From Deinandra increscens subsp. villosa (lineage: Eukaryota; Streptophyta; Magnoliopsida; Asterales; Asteraceae): DNA of 64,000 nt. The position numbers and the translations under genes were made by a program. The first letter of the stretch is position 1, and each line of letters begins with the position of its first letter. The notes beneath the pieces were generated by a model. It searched no databases and was not told the origin of the DNA. It saw nothing but the letters and a program-made list of their open reading frames with translations. Shown here piece by piece: positions 47,867-59,053 of this stretch. The stretch lies in NCBI GenBank assembly GCA_039602395.1, contig JBCNJP010000007.1, forward strand, positions 122,918,957-122,982,956, read 5' to 3'.

Positions 47867-49000
47867 ATGAACAGCTTAAACCCCATTTTCCTATGTGGGA
47901 TTTTTCTCTTGCACTCATTACAAACTTCATTTGCTTCGGTTGTTTCAACCGGGGACTTCAATAAAGACTTCTTTGTGACTTGGTCACCTAGCCATGTCAA
48001 CACTTCTGCTGATGGCCAGTCAAGAGGCTTGAAGCTAGATCAAGAATCAGGTGAAACAACAAACGCTTTTTTACCATACTTTGATGTCTTGTTTCTATCA
48101 CTAACAACAACACCGTCTACAGGTTCTGCTTTTGCTTCTAATGACATGTTTTTGTTCGGCCAAATTGACATGCCAATCAAGTTGGTCGCGGGTCATTCAG
48201 CAGGCACAGTCGTAGCATTCTATGTAAGCCATAAGATGTTAAGTTATTTCCATGATTTAATAATAATAGCTTAAGTGCTTATATTTTTTCATGACTATGC
48301 AGCTTACATCTGACCAGCCTAATCGAGATGAAATCGACTTTGAGTTCCTAGGAAATGTCTCTGACCAACCTTACATTCTACAAACAAATGTGTTTGCCGA
48401 CGGTTTTGACAACAGGGAAGAGAGGATCTATTTGTGGTTTGATCCCACAAAGGAGTTCCATACCTATTCAATCTTATGGAATCTTCACCAAATTGTGTAA
48501 GAAACAGCGTTTCTTTTCTTTTCAAAATGATCTTTTCTAGTGTTCAGTATTGATGCCTTACGTTACTAAAAAAGATCATCTTTTGAATTCTGAGCAGGTT
48601 CATGGTGGATTTTGTTCCAATAAGAACATACAGGAACCATGCAGACAAAGGAGTGGCGTATCCTAGATGGCAGCCAATGGGCATCAAGATCAGCCTATGG
48701 GATGGTAGCGCCTGGGCGACACGTGGCGGGAAAGACAAAGTTGACTGGTCAAAGGGGCCTTTCATTGCATCGTTTGCAAATTACACGATTGATGCTTGCA
48801 TATGGAAGGGAAATGCTAGGTTTTGTAGAGCGGGTAGTTCAAGCAACTGGTGGAATAAAGAGGAGTTTAGTTCTTTAAGTTGGAAACAGAGGAGATTGTT
48901 CAAATGGGTCAGGAAATATCACCTAATTTATGATTATTGCCAGGATAAGGAGAGATTTCATAATAATCTCCCAAAAGAATGTTATCTTTCAAAGTATTGA
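47867..49000 (+). CDS. XTH: xyloglucan endotransglucosylase/hydrolase, four exons (copy 1)
   Basis: Exons 47867-48050, 48123-48223, 48303-48496 and 48598-49000 splice with GT-AG introns of 72, 79 and 101 bp into 294 codons (293 residues), the usual XTH length. Residues 1-23 are a signal peptide (IFLCGIFLLHSLQTSFA). The GH16 active site is DEIDFEFLG at 104-112: E105 nucleophile, E109 acid/base; N113-V-S is the conserved N-glycosylation site. WFDPTKEFHTYSILWN follows, and the C-terminal XET domain has paired Cys (DACIWKGNARFC; YDYCQD; KEC). The enzyme acts in the cell wall, cutting xyloglucan and joining it to another chain. Motifs such as YPRWQPMG recall the XTH6-8 group, from memory. An AATAAA lies at 49069. 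Intron 1 is in frame and lacks a stop. Confidence 0.95.
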
Positions 49001-49883
49001 TACTTTGATCTCCATTAAAGAATCTCTTTAGTTTATGATCCTGGTCATTGTGATTATATCCTAATGATAATAAAAAGTTCTGGTCCATATTCCTGTTGCA
49101 CAAGTTGTCAAGGGGTGGCAATTATGATCTGTTATTCAAGAAATAGGTTGCTTAGGTAGCAAAAATTGCATATGGGTTCATTTTGGTCAACTAAAAATGG
49201 ACAACCGGTCAAATCACGTATACTCAAACTATACAATGGGTCAAAATCAGTAACTCTTATAAAACATACCAACTTAAAACAGGTCCAAATGGGACCGCAT
49301 CACTCATGAGTCATGACCATGGTTTGTCGCCACCACTTGGTCGTCACCCACACAGCCACAACCGTTGTTGTACACACCGACCCCACTGTCACCTCCACCC
49401 ATCGGCTAGTAGCCGCCATAAAAATATAGAGCAGGTGAATCCATTTTGGCATTTTTTTTTAAAACGGGTAATTTCAACCCGAGTCCGTTATGGTCAGAAA
49501 CCATTTTGACTCGAACATGTTACCTGGCCGTTTTGCCAGGCTTAATAAGTTCTAAACAGTAACTACTAAAATCATGCATGGAATAGTTGTGATATGTGCT
49601 TTATAGGATTATAGCACATACTTTCAAAAAATGCAGATGATTTATGGAGGAAAATAGTATGACAAAAATAGTATGACCTTCAACTAGGATTTTCCTTTAA
49701 TTGCCAAATAGCATAACTAATCAATTGCAATGCTCGAATAGGAGGAAAAAAAAAGGATTATGGTATAGTACAAGATAAATACATGATTTGATGACAGGAA
49801 TAGTAAAGGATCCTAACTATTCCTACTAAAATAATATAAAATGTACAATCTACATGTCAGCATGTGGAAGAAAAATATTTCAG

Positions 49884-52800
49884 TTAACGTACCTTGAGTC
49901 TACTTAGATGTGCAATGAACAAATCATTCCAGGTATCAGTAATGCCGGGTAAACACCAGTGCATGCAATCATCATGTTTCTTTCCACCAGCTGAAGAAGG
50001 ATGAGCATCTGCTCTAAACTCACTCATACTTGTAATATCCAGTAACTGAAAAGCAGTACCCTTAATTGCTTCATATATGTGTTCATTCACAAGGCGTGTT
50101 TCAACATTTGTTCCATTATTTTGCACCGAAAAGAAACTTTCAACCTGTGCATCAAGGAAAAATACTTGTAATTTTCAGTTGAATTCTTTTTATGATTTTA
50201 GAATATAAATTTTGTAAATGATGGTGAGAATTTACCTCGTGTGGTGATAATGGCTGCAACCGTGCACAGGAACCACCTTGGTCCCAGTCACCACCTTCAA
50301 AATGCCGAGGAGATTGAGTGCGGAAAAATAGAATAGTCCCTGGTCTTGCCTTTTCTTCAACGTATGATATCTAAATATAAAAAAGGATTCAGATCAAGTA
50401 TACGTACATAAATCATAATACACTTTCATCTTAATCAGAATGACTAGAGCTTGCAAAATTGACCCAAACACTTATGAATGGGTCAATCTAGGTTAGGTAT
50501 TATCATTAAAGGGAGAAAATGTAAAACTGAATAAATAGCTTAGAGATTTGGTTAATGCATCAAACAAGTCCAAGGTATCTCATAGTGAATTTCTAAAGCA
50601 CAAAACCTCTTAATTTATTTTATTAAAAACTATATCATTATTAAAATAGTACATTCTTAACCATATTTGACACGCTAATTATTTAGAGAAAAGAAAATTT
50701 TTGGACAACAAGTGATACAGATCATCCCAATCCACAGAAAAAAGTGCTAATTATGACTTTGACCAAACCCAATTTTTTACCCTGTTGACCAGCCCGTTTT
50801 GCCACCTCTAAAAATACATGTGACTGCTCTTATGTTAAAAACAAGAGATAGTCCACGTTCATATATATTATCAATGGTACTTTAAGTCTTCATGGGTCAT
50901 TAACTATTAACACCCTTCTCTACCATTATGTTTAATTAAATTTGCTGCAGCTAATAATGAGTTCAATGCAGATGCTGCACATCTCAAAATATTTAAACCC
51001 CAGAACTAATTATATTGCCTTGAACCTGCGACTATTTTGTCATAACATGAACCCAGCATCATATGTTTTCATTCACCAAGGTTAACATCTTCTAGTAATA
51101 TATGTGTTTTGTCATAACATGAACTAGCTCATTACTGATCATCCATTTCTTTCTATTACAAGTTACAACCATTCATATATGTGTTTTGACATCTTAGTTC
51201 TTACCATGACCTAGCCATCAATACAGGACCATTTGGCCAAACATACCATAGAGCAGCTGAAGCTAGCTGTTAAGCTCATGTATAAAATACTACTGATATG
51301 GCCAAACTAGTCAACAAGAAGCTTATGTTAAACATCAAAATTGCAATATGACATAATGCATTATAAGAAGCTCGATAGATAAGCAAGATACTTACCATGT
51401 GCCTTAAAACTACATCAAGCCCAACTTCAGGAGATAAGGGTGGTATCATTGGCTGACCATTTTCATGGAAAAGCATAGGTGACTTTACAGGATCGAACTT
51501 AGAGGGGGCCCACCACCTGATAAATACACATATTTAAATATATAACAATCAAATTTGGAAGTTGAATAGTATACTTTTATTTCTTAAAGTTTGGTCACAA
51601 TACTTTGAGGCTTTGACGCTTTCTACCCCTTAAACTTTTACAATTTGTTTTTTTTTAACGAAATAGTAAACTTTTGGTTTTCATAGTTTGGCCACGTATG
51701 TTTCATACTCTTACGTTTTGTACCCTTTAACTTTTAAAGTTCTTTTTTGTTTTTAGTTTTGTTATCTTCTACTTTGGCCACGAAATTTATAACTTTTCAA
51801 CTTTCGTTTTTAGTATATTTTTTATAGTTTTATATTTTCATTACAAGACTTTTAGACTTTTACGTTTTATACCCCTTAACTTTTTTACCCTCTAACTTTT
51901 AAAGTTTTTTTTTGTTTTAAGTTTTGTTTTCTTCTACTTTGGCCACAAAATTTTAAACTTTTCTACTTTCATTTTTAGTATACTTTTATAGTTTTATACT
52001 TTCACCACGAGACTTTTAGACTTATACGTTTTATACCCCTCAACTTAGTATATTTTTATAGTTCTATACTTTCACCACGAGACTTTTAGACTTTTACGTT
52101 TTATACTCCTTAACTTTTTAACCCTCTAACTTATAAAGTTTTTATTTTTGTTTTAAGTTTTTTTGTCTTCTACTTTTGACATGAAACTTTCAACTTTTCT
52201 ACTTTCGCTTTTAGTATGCTTCTATAGTTTTATACTTTCACCACGAGACTTTTAAACTTTTACGTTTTAGATCACTTAACTTTTTTACTTTTGTTCAGTA
52301 TAGAAATTCAACCCTGCAGCAACGCGCGGGGTGGTAAACATCTCGTACACAAATAAGGTTTGCCAATTTCTAAACAAATGGTCTGCATCTTATCAGAAAG
52401 CAGAGAAACATATTTAAAAGCAATGGTTCTAGCATATCTTATTTCTAAGAGAAATGTAATATTACCAGTGGCCAGTGTTATAAATGAGAATGTTATGAAA
52501 ACTTGGAGCCTCTGCCCATGTTCCTTCAGGTATATCAACATCAACTCTGTAACCTTCCTTATACCCTAGAGATTCCAGCTCGCCACCCTTAGCATTGGCT
52601 AACCATCTGTATAAAATCATTATGATACACGTCAGTTTTCAAGGCAGCAACCAATAAAAAAACAACCACATATAAAATTACAAACATAGGAAGAAGCAAA
52701 AGGAACTGAATAACACAGCATCATAGAGACAGTGCAGAATTTAGAAGGATAATTTTAGTTTCCAGATCAATTATAAGTTATATGTATTCTCGTAATATGA

Positions 52801-54454
52801 AGTTCTCACTTCTCAGGGCTACTATCATGAGTAATATACTAATATTAATAAGCTTCCTTGACGAAGGTATCTGCATTATAGGATTGAGTAACAAAATTTT
52901 ACATCTTACACCCACAACTTCTATGATATATATTTTCACTCAGCCTCAATCCTTATAGGTCGTAACATAATATGCTCATATAATCCTTAAATATATTCAA
53001 TACTTCAAAATGTTCAATACATGATAGCATGCCAGAATTTAAAACTTCTTCCATTAAAAAATTCCACATATCCTAAAAAGTTGTGCTTCAAGCCTTCAAC
53101 AAGTCAACACATAAGAGGACAGGAAAGCCAAATAGTTGTGCAAGCCTATGCAATTTAAAATGCCAACTAAATAATTTTGGTTAGGTATAAGATGAGTGAA
53201 CCAACATTCTGAAGGGAAAGAAGGTGAATTGCTAAGGAAAACATTACTGCAGTTACTAGACGTATTAGGAAGCCAAGACTAGTGACAGAAGTTAATAGCA
53301 AAGAACGCGATTACAAAAGAGTTCAAAGATAAAACTCGTGCATAACAAACATGACGATAAAAAACAGCTTACCTACCATAACGTGCCAACAGATTAGTTC
53401 GGTGATATGCTATAGTGAGGTTGTACTTCACAAAAGTAAAGCCCCGATCAGCACCAGCAGGCCGCCACTTCTTTACTTCACCAGAACCTCGTTTCAGAGA
53501 ACAGAAAAGAGAAACAAACATGTTCCTATTCAAGGAGTCACCGACAAACCCTGCACTGTTAGAAGTTGTTAAAGGTCGGCAATTGCATCTTATATGGAGT
53601 TAAGATACTACAAAATCAAGAACATACATGAGAGGTACAAGAATCCAATTGTGCAGTATATGACACATGCCAAGCATCATGAAACTTGATTTATATGTAT
53701 GACCGATAAAAGTCTAAAATCTCAATGCAACTCCCAAATAAACCACCACAGAGATGCAACATTGAGAAGGCAACCTTGCCTCTTAGCTTAAAGCCCTAGG
53801 TTGCAGTAATTTAAGTTATTTTGATATTTCGTATTCTATATTTCTTGCTAAAAGAAGTGTTACTGTCACCTAATTTTACCAGTTGAATCAAAGAGGAACC
53901 ATAATACATGAATTAGAGTTCAACCATTGCTGAAATACGCACTTCTCACAACAAACAAATGCAGAAATTCAAATGACGATATTGTTAAAACTATATCTCT
54001 TACCGATACTAATGTCCCTATGCGATTCGAGAAACCGGAGTGGATCAAACTGTGGAAGCGCACAATGATTAGGCTGCCAACGCCACTTAACAATCTCCGC
54101 CGCACCGGATCTATTACCAGCGACGCAATTCCATCCTTTGTATATCTCCTTACACGTCTCGTCATACCGTGGAGATCTGACCGTCGGATCGTAGAACCAG
54201 TTGCCCTCTGAGTAATCGCAATCTGCTGATGCTGCTCCATTTCCATCGTTCTGTCCAGATGCATATTGCTTGATCGGTTTTCCGGATTCGAAGGCTAATG
54301 GTACCGTAGAGTAAGAGGTGATGTTGTGAGAAGAAAGAAGAAAAAGAGCGGTGAGGAGGATGATGGAGATGAATATGTAGAAGTAGGTGGTGGAGGAAGA
54401 AGAAGAAGAAGAGTGAGGTTGATGAGGTCTCTTGTAATGGTGGTTTGAAGCCAT
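49884..54454 (-). CDS. TBL: trichome birefringence-like (TBL) polysaccharide O-acetyltransferase, six exons (copy 1)
   Basis: Exons, in transcript order: 54454-54004, 53550-53373, 52606-52466, 51516-51396, 50370-50236, 50144-49884; all junctions are GT-AG and phases fit, giving 428 residues. Residues 24-42 are a membrane anchor (type II, Golgi expected). The PMR5N domain starts at CDYSEGNW (C79); the GDS catalytic motif is G154-D155-S156 (GFVGDSLNRNMF), and the DxxH motif is D401-C-M-H404 (DDCMHWCLPG). Also present: NTGHWWWAPSKF and FFRTQSPRHFEGGDWDQGG. TBL proteins acetylate wall polysaccharides such as xylan, mannan or pectin; from memory this resembles the TBL13 type, substrate unknown. 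Its end lies 884 bp from the XTH stop, convergent. Intron 3 holds a Helitron-like insertion missing from copy 2. Confidence 0.93.
50445..50810. mobile_element. hAT-like MITE in a TBL intron (unit 1)
   Basis: Left TAGAGCTTGCAAAA and right TTTTGCCACCTCTA are inverted ends of the GGTGGCAA hAT-derived group; interior has TTGACCC and GGGTCAA words. Shared with unit 2 at 59615-59980, so it predates the divergence of the two copies. A related MITE-like block lies at about 49110-49550 between XTH and TBL, also shared. Confidence 0.6.
51534..52345 (+). mobile_element. Helitron-like insertion in TBL intron 3, present only in unit 1
   Basis: Unit 2 lacks this segment, having only ACA there, which gives a near-perfect empty site. 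The right end is Helitron-like: CCCTGCAGCAACGCGCGGGG hairpin, then TGGTAAACAT and CTCG before host T (CTCG instead of the CTRR consensus). A candidate 5' end is TCAAATTTGG at 51549 after host A; the 15 bp before it may be microsatellite change. The body is a minisatellite of ~160-240-bp units with TACTTTCACCACGAGACTTT and TTTACGTTTTATACC. Splice sites of the intron are untouched. Confidence 0.65.
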
Positions 54455-54622
54455 GTGTGGTGGTGGTGGTGGCGGCGGTGGTGACGGTTATCCCCGCCCT
54501 GATCGCCCCCACAGCGATGTGTTTTTCTTTTTTTTTTCTTTTTTTGCTGGTTCTCCAAAATCTTTCCTGATCGGTCCTCGGAAGTTGCTGGTTGAGTGGC
54601 GGATCTATTCCAAGGGAAAATA

Positions 54623-55122
54623 NNNNNNNNNNNNNNNNNNNNNNNNNNNNNNNNNNNNNNNNNNNNNNNNNNNNNNNNNNNNNNNNNNNNNNNNNNNNNN
54701 NNNNNNNNNNNNNNNNNNNNNNNNNNNNNNNNNNNNNNNNNNNNNNNNNNNNNNNNNNNNNNNNNNNNNNNNNNNNNNNNNNNNNNNNNNNNNNNNNNNN
54801 NNNNNNNNNNNNNNNNNNNNNNNNNNNNNNNNNNNNNNNNNNNNNNNNNNNNNNNNNNNNNNNNNNNNNNNNNNNNNNNNNNNNNNNNNNNNNNNNNNNN
54901 NNNNNNNNNNNNNNNNNNNNNNNNNNNNNNNNNNNNNNNNNNNNNNNNNNNNNNNNNNNNNNNNNNNNNNNNNNNNNNNNNNNNNNNNNNNNNNNNNNNN
55001 NNNNNNNNNNNNNNNNNNNNNNNNNNNNNNNNNNNNNNNNNNNNNNNNNNNNNNNNNNNNNNNNNNNNNNNNNNNNNNNNNNNNNNNNNNNNNNNNNNNN
55101 NNNNNNNNNNNNNNNNNNNNNN
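54623..55122. other. assembly gap of exactly 500 N
   Basis: A round-number gap, typical of scaffolding with unknown distance. Reading frames crossing it are meaningless. Confidence 1.
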
Positions 55123-55293
55123 TACAAACTAATTAAAAAGTAGTATATAAACCCCGTATAAGTAGAAATATAGAAGTACAATGAAAACTAAAAATAAATT
55201 CATAAAAGTTATCTTTTTTTTTATTTTATGGAAAAGCAAATTTTATTTGAGGGCTATCAGGCTTTGAGTGGATTTTATGTTTAGTTTGATAAC

Positions 55294-56240
55294 TCATTTT
55301 TATTTTGATGACATATGTCTACATCATAGTGACATCACATAAACACATGCTCTAGACACTCTATTTTAAACAGACAACTCACTAGACACTAGGACGACTG
55401 GTAATACATTATATGAATGGTCGACCAAGCCAAAGTTGACCGACAGCCATCACGCCAACTGGTGATAAACCTTATGATCAATCGACCTTGACAGGGGTCG
55501 ACTGCTAGTGAATTAATCACCAAGCCGGCTAATGACAAAACTCCATGACTGTCTGACCTTGACAGGGTCGGCTGCCAGTCACTAAGCCACTAGGCCGACT
55601 GATGACAAACCTTATGACTAGTCGACCTTGACAGGGTCGACTGCCAGTCATTAGTCACAAAGCCGACTGGAGACCCTTAGTACTAAACCAACCTACCTTG
55701 GTTGGACCTTACCAGGTCGATTGAATGCATTCGGCATGACTAGGCTCTCCAGCCAAGTTAAGCCGAGACATGTAGGCACAGACCGATGCTCATACACACG
55801 GGTCGGCGTCCCAAGACTCGACCGTACACTACAACCAATGTGATTACCCAAAACAGCTGATGTGGTTCTTTGGCACAGTCCAGATGCCAGACCTGCAGCA
55901 TGCTACTCTGGGCACCTGACATTGATGGCACTACGAGACAAAGGTTGAGGGTTATAAATACCCCTCAACCTCCATGTAAATTCTAAAGACATTCAATATG
56001 CTCTCTCTATCGTTTGATTACACTTAATCTCTCGAAACGTATATTTATTCTCACGCCCGAGCTTGGTCGCAGGACACCTTGTCCTGCCCCCCAAGAACAA
56101 TGACGCTTCTGTTTTACAGGTTCCAGCATAAGAACTCAACTGCCGAGCCGACTGGTAACCAGAAGACCTCAAGTGCCGAGTCAACTGGTCACCAGAATAC
56201 TCACCTTTCCCACCTTTTAGTCGAACTGCCTTCATAGCTC
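55294..56240. repeat. LTR-like repeat upstream of XTH (unit 2)
   Basis: Counterpart of 46140-47065 with the same TATAAATACCCC promoter-like motif (about 55954). It differs by a replacement after GGTCGCAGG, where it has ACACCTTGTCCTGCCCCCCA against CTTAAAA in unit 1, and by an extra GACTGGAGACCCTTAG near 55665. Confidence 0.4.
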
Positions 56241-57044
56241 GTCCTAGATCTCATTTTTATAATGCTTCTAGCGGAACCTTAATAATGCAACTTGAAAACT
56301 TGATATTTAGCAGAATATTGACATTACTTACTAGTTAATTACTTTATTTATTGACATGATGAATGCTTTAAAACCTTGAATGCTACGACACATGTAGGTT
56401 GTTAATTTATCAACTAATGTGGTGAAGTTTGTATATATCTATTTATTATATGTGTAAGGCTTAAATAAATGGGTTAGGTTCTCTTTTAACATAGACATCC
56501 CGATGACCATGGATCAAATCAACTTCGTTCCACGAGCTGTTGTGATAATTAAAAACATTCTAAATATATATAAATAATGAATTCAAGCATGTAATCACTT
56601 CACCATCACCAATGTGGCATTATTATCTAAAACAAATATTTCTTATAAACGTTAGGTTTTTTATACCACATCTCCAGTGTTTGCCAAAAGTTTTATGGTC
56701 TGTTAACTTCACAAAGTGATGTCATGATATCGTTTTATAAAATTAAATGTTACACAAACATGACACATAATGTATACACACAAAAAGAAGCAAAGAATAA
56801 TTGGTAATTATCTGAAAGAAGGAAGCCTAAGAGGATCAAGTCATCTTTAGAAACCGCAACAAGAGAGAAACTTGATGTTATCCCTTCTCCCACAATCATT
56901 CCCTTCTTTTTTTTTCAAATGTCAACAAAACCCGCCCATCTTAACCATAAACAAACAGACCCCCATCCCTGTTCATTCAGCAATAAATATACATGCAACA
57001 TTCACAATCATCTTCTATAACACAACCACCATAAAGACAAGGTC

Positions 57045-58172
57045 ATGAACAGCTTAAACCCCATTTTCCTATGTGGGATTTTTCTCTTGCACTCATTACA
57101 AACTTCATTTGCTTCGGTTGTTTCAACCGGGGACTTCAATAAAGACTTCTTTGTGACTTGGTCACCTAGCCATGTCAACACTTCTGCTGATGGCCAGTCA
57201 AGAGGCTTGAAGCTAGATCAAGAATCAGGTGAAACAACAAACGCTTTTTTACCATACTTTGATGTCTTGTTTCTATCACTAACAACAACACCGTCTACAG
57301 GTTCTGCTTTTGCTTCTAATGACATGTTTTTGTTCGGCCAAATTGACATGCCAATCAAGTTGGTCGCGGGTCATTCAGCAGGCACAGTCGTAGCATTCTA
57401 TGTAAGCCATAAGATGTTAAGTTATTTCCATGATTTAATAATAATAGCTTAAGTGCTTATATTTTTTCATGACTATGCAGCTTACATCTGACCAGCCTAA
57501 TCGAGATGAAATCGACTTTGAGTTCCTAGGAAATGTCTCTGACCAACCTTACATTCTACAAACAAATGTGTTTGCCGACGGTTTTGACAACAGGGAAGAG
57601 AGGATCTATTTGTGGTTTGATCCCACAAAGGAGTTCCATACCTATTCAATCTTATGGAATCTTCACCAAATCGTGTAAGCGTTTCTTTTCTTTTCAAAAT
57701 GATCTTTTCTAGTGTTCAGTATTGCTGCCTTACGTTACTAAAAAGGATCATCTTTTGAATTCTGAGCAGGTTCATGGTGGATTTTGTTCCAATAAGAACA
57801 TACAGGAACCATGCAGACAAAGGAGTGGCGTATCCTAGATGGCAGCCAATGGGCATCAAGATCAGCCTATGGGATGGTAGCGCCTGGGCGACACGTGGCG
57901 GGAAAGACAAAGTTGACTGGTCAAAGGGGCCTTTCATTGCATCGTTTGCAAATTACACGATTGATGCTTGCATATGGAAGGGAAATGCTAGGTTTTGTAG
58001 AGCGGGTAGTTCAAGCAACTGGTGGAATAAAGAGGAGTTTAGTTCTTTAAGTTGGAAACAGAGGAGATTGTTCAAATGGGTCAGGAAATATCACCTAATT
58101 TATGATTATTGCCAGGATAAGGAGAGATTTCATAATAATCTCCCAAAAGAATGTTATCTTTCAAAGTATTGA
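57045..58172 (+). CDS. XTH: xyloglucan endotransglucosylase/hydrolase, four exons (copy 2)
   Basis: Exons 57045-57228, 57301-57401, 57481-57674 and 57770-58172. The encoded 293-residue protein appears identical to copy 1, with the same signal peptide, DEIDFEFLG active site and C-terminal Cys pairs. Differences are a synonymous change in the penultimate codon of exon 3 (ATT to ATC), a 6-bp deletion in intron 3 just after the donor, and a few intronic or UTR SNPs. Because of the gap position this may be the other allele of copy 1 and not a second gene. Expression and enzyme role are as described for copy 1. Confidence 0.93.
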
Positions 58173-59053
58173 TTCTTTGATCTCCATTAAAGAATCTCTT
58201 TAGTTTATGATCCTGGTCATTGTGATTATATCCTAATGATAATAAAAAGTTCTGGTCCATATTCCTGTTGCACAAGTTGTCAAGGGGTGGCAATTATGAT
58301 CTGTTATTCAAGAAATAGGTTGCTTAGGTAGCAAAAATTGCATATGGGTTCATTTTGGTCAACTAAAAATGGACAACCGGTCAAATCACGTATACTCAAA
58401 CTATACAATGGGTCAAAATCAGTAACTCTTATAAAACATACCAACTTAAAACAGGTCCAAATGGGACCGCATCACTCATGAGTCATGACCATGGTTTGTC
58501 GCCACCACTTGGTCGTCACCCACACAGCCACAACCGTTGTTGTGCACACCGACCCCACTGTCACCTCCACCCATCGGCTAGTAGCCGCCATAAAAATATA
58601 GAGCAGGTGAATCCATTTTGACATTTTTTTTTAAAAACGGGTAATTTCAACCCGAGTCCGTTATGGTCAGAAACCATTTTGACTCGAACATGTTACCTGG
58701 CCGTTTTGCCAGGCTTAATAAGTTCTAAACAGTAACTACTAAAATCATGCATGGAATAGTTGTGATATGTGCTTTATAGGATTATAGCACATACTTTCAA
58801 AACATGCAGATGATTTATGGAGGAAAATAGTATGACAAAAATAGTATGACCTTCAACTAGGATTTTCCTTTAATTGCCAAATAGCATAACTAATCAATTG
58901 CAATGCTCGAATAGGAGAAAAAAAAGGATTATGGTATAGTACAAGATAAATACATGATTTGATGACAGGAATAGTAAAGGATCCTAACTATTCCTACTAA
59001 AATAATATAAAATGTACGTTCTACATGTCAGCATGTGGAAGAAAAATATTCAG

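Larger units (their letters stand above)
45975..54622. repeat. near-identical unit 1 (XTH + TBL)
   Basis: Matches 55123-62991 base for base apart from scattered SNPs, small indels and an ~809-bp extra segment at about 51534-52345. It stops at the first N of the gap. See the finding on a probable unmerged allelic overlap. Confidence 0.95.

Noticed and set aside
54162..55181. Long open frames across 54592-55143 on both strands.
   Set aside because: They consist of translated N; only the assembly gap makes them open.
46140..56240. The two LTR-like repeats in direct orientation ~9.15 kb apart could be read as 5' and 3' LTRs of one retrotransposon that captured XTH and TBL.
   Set aside because: They are only part of the larger near-identical units that meet at the N gap; the interior has no gag/pol, and the similarity extends far past the repeats.
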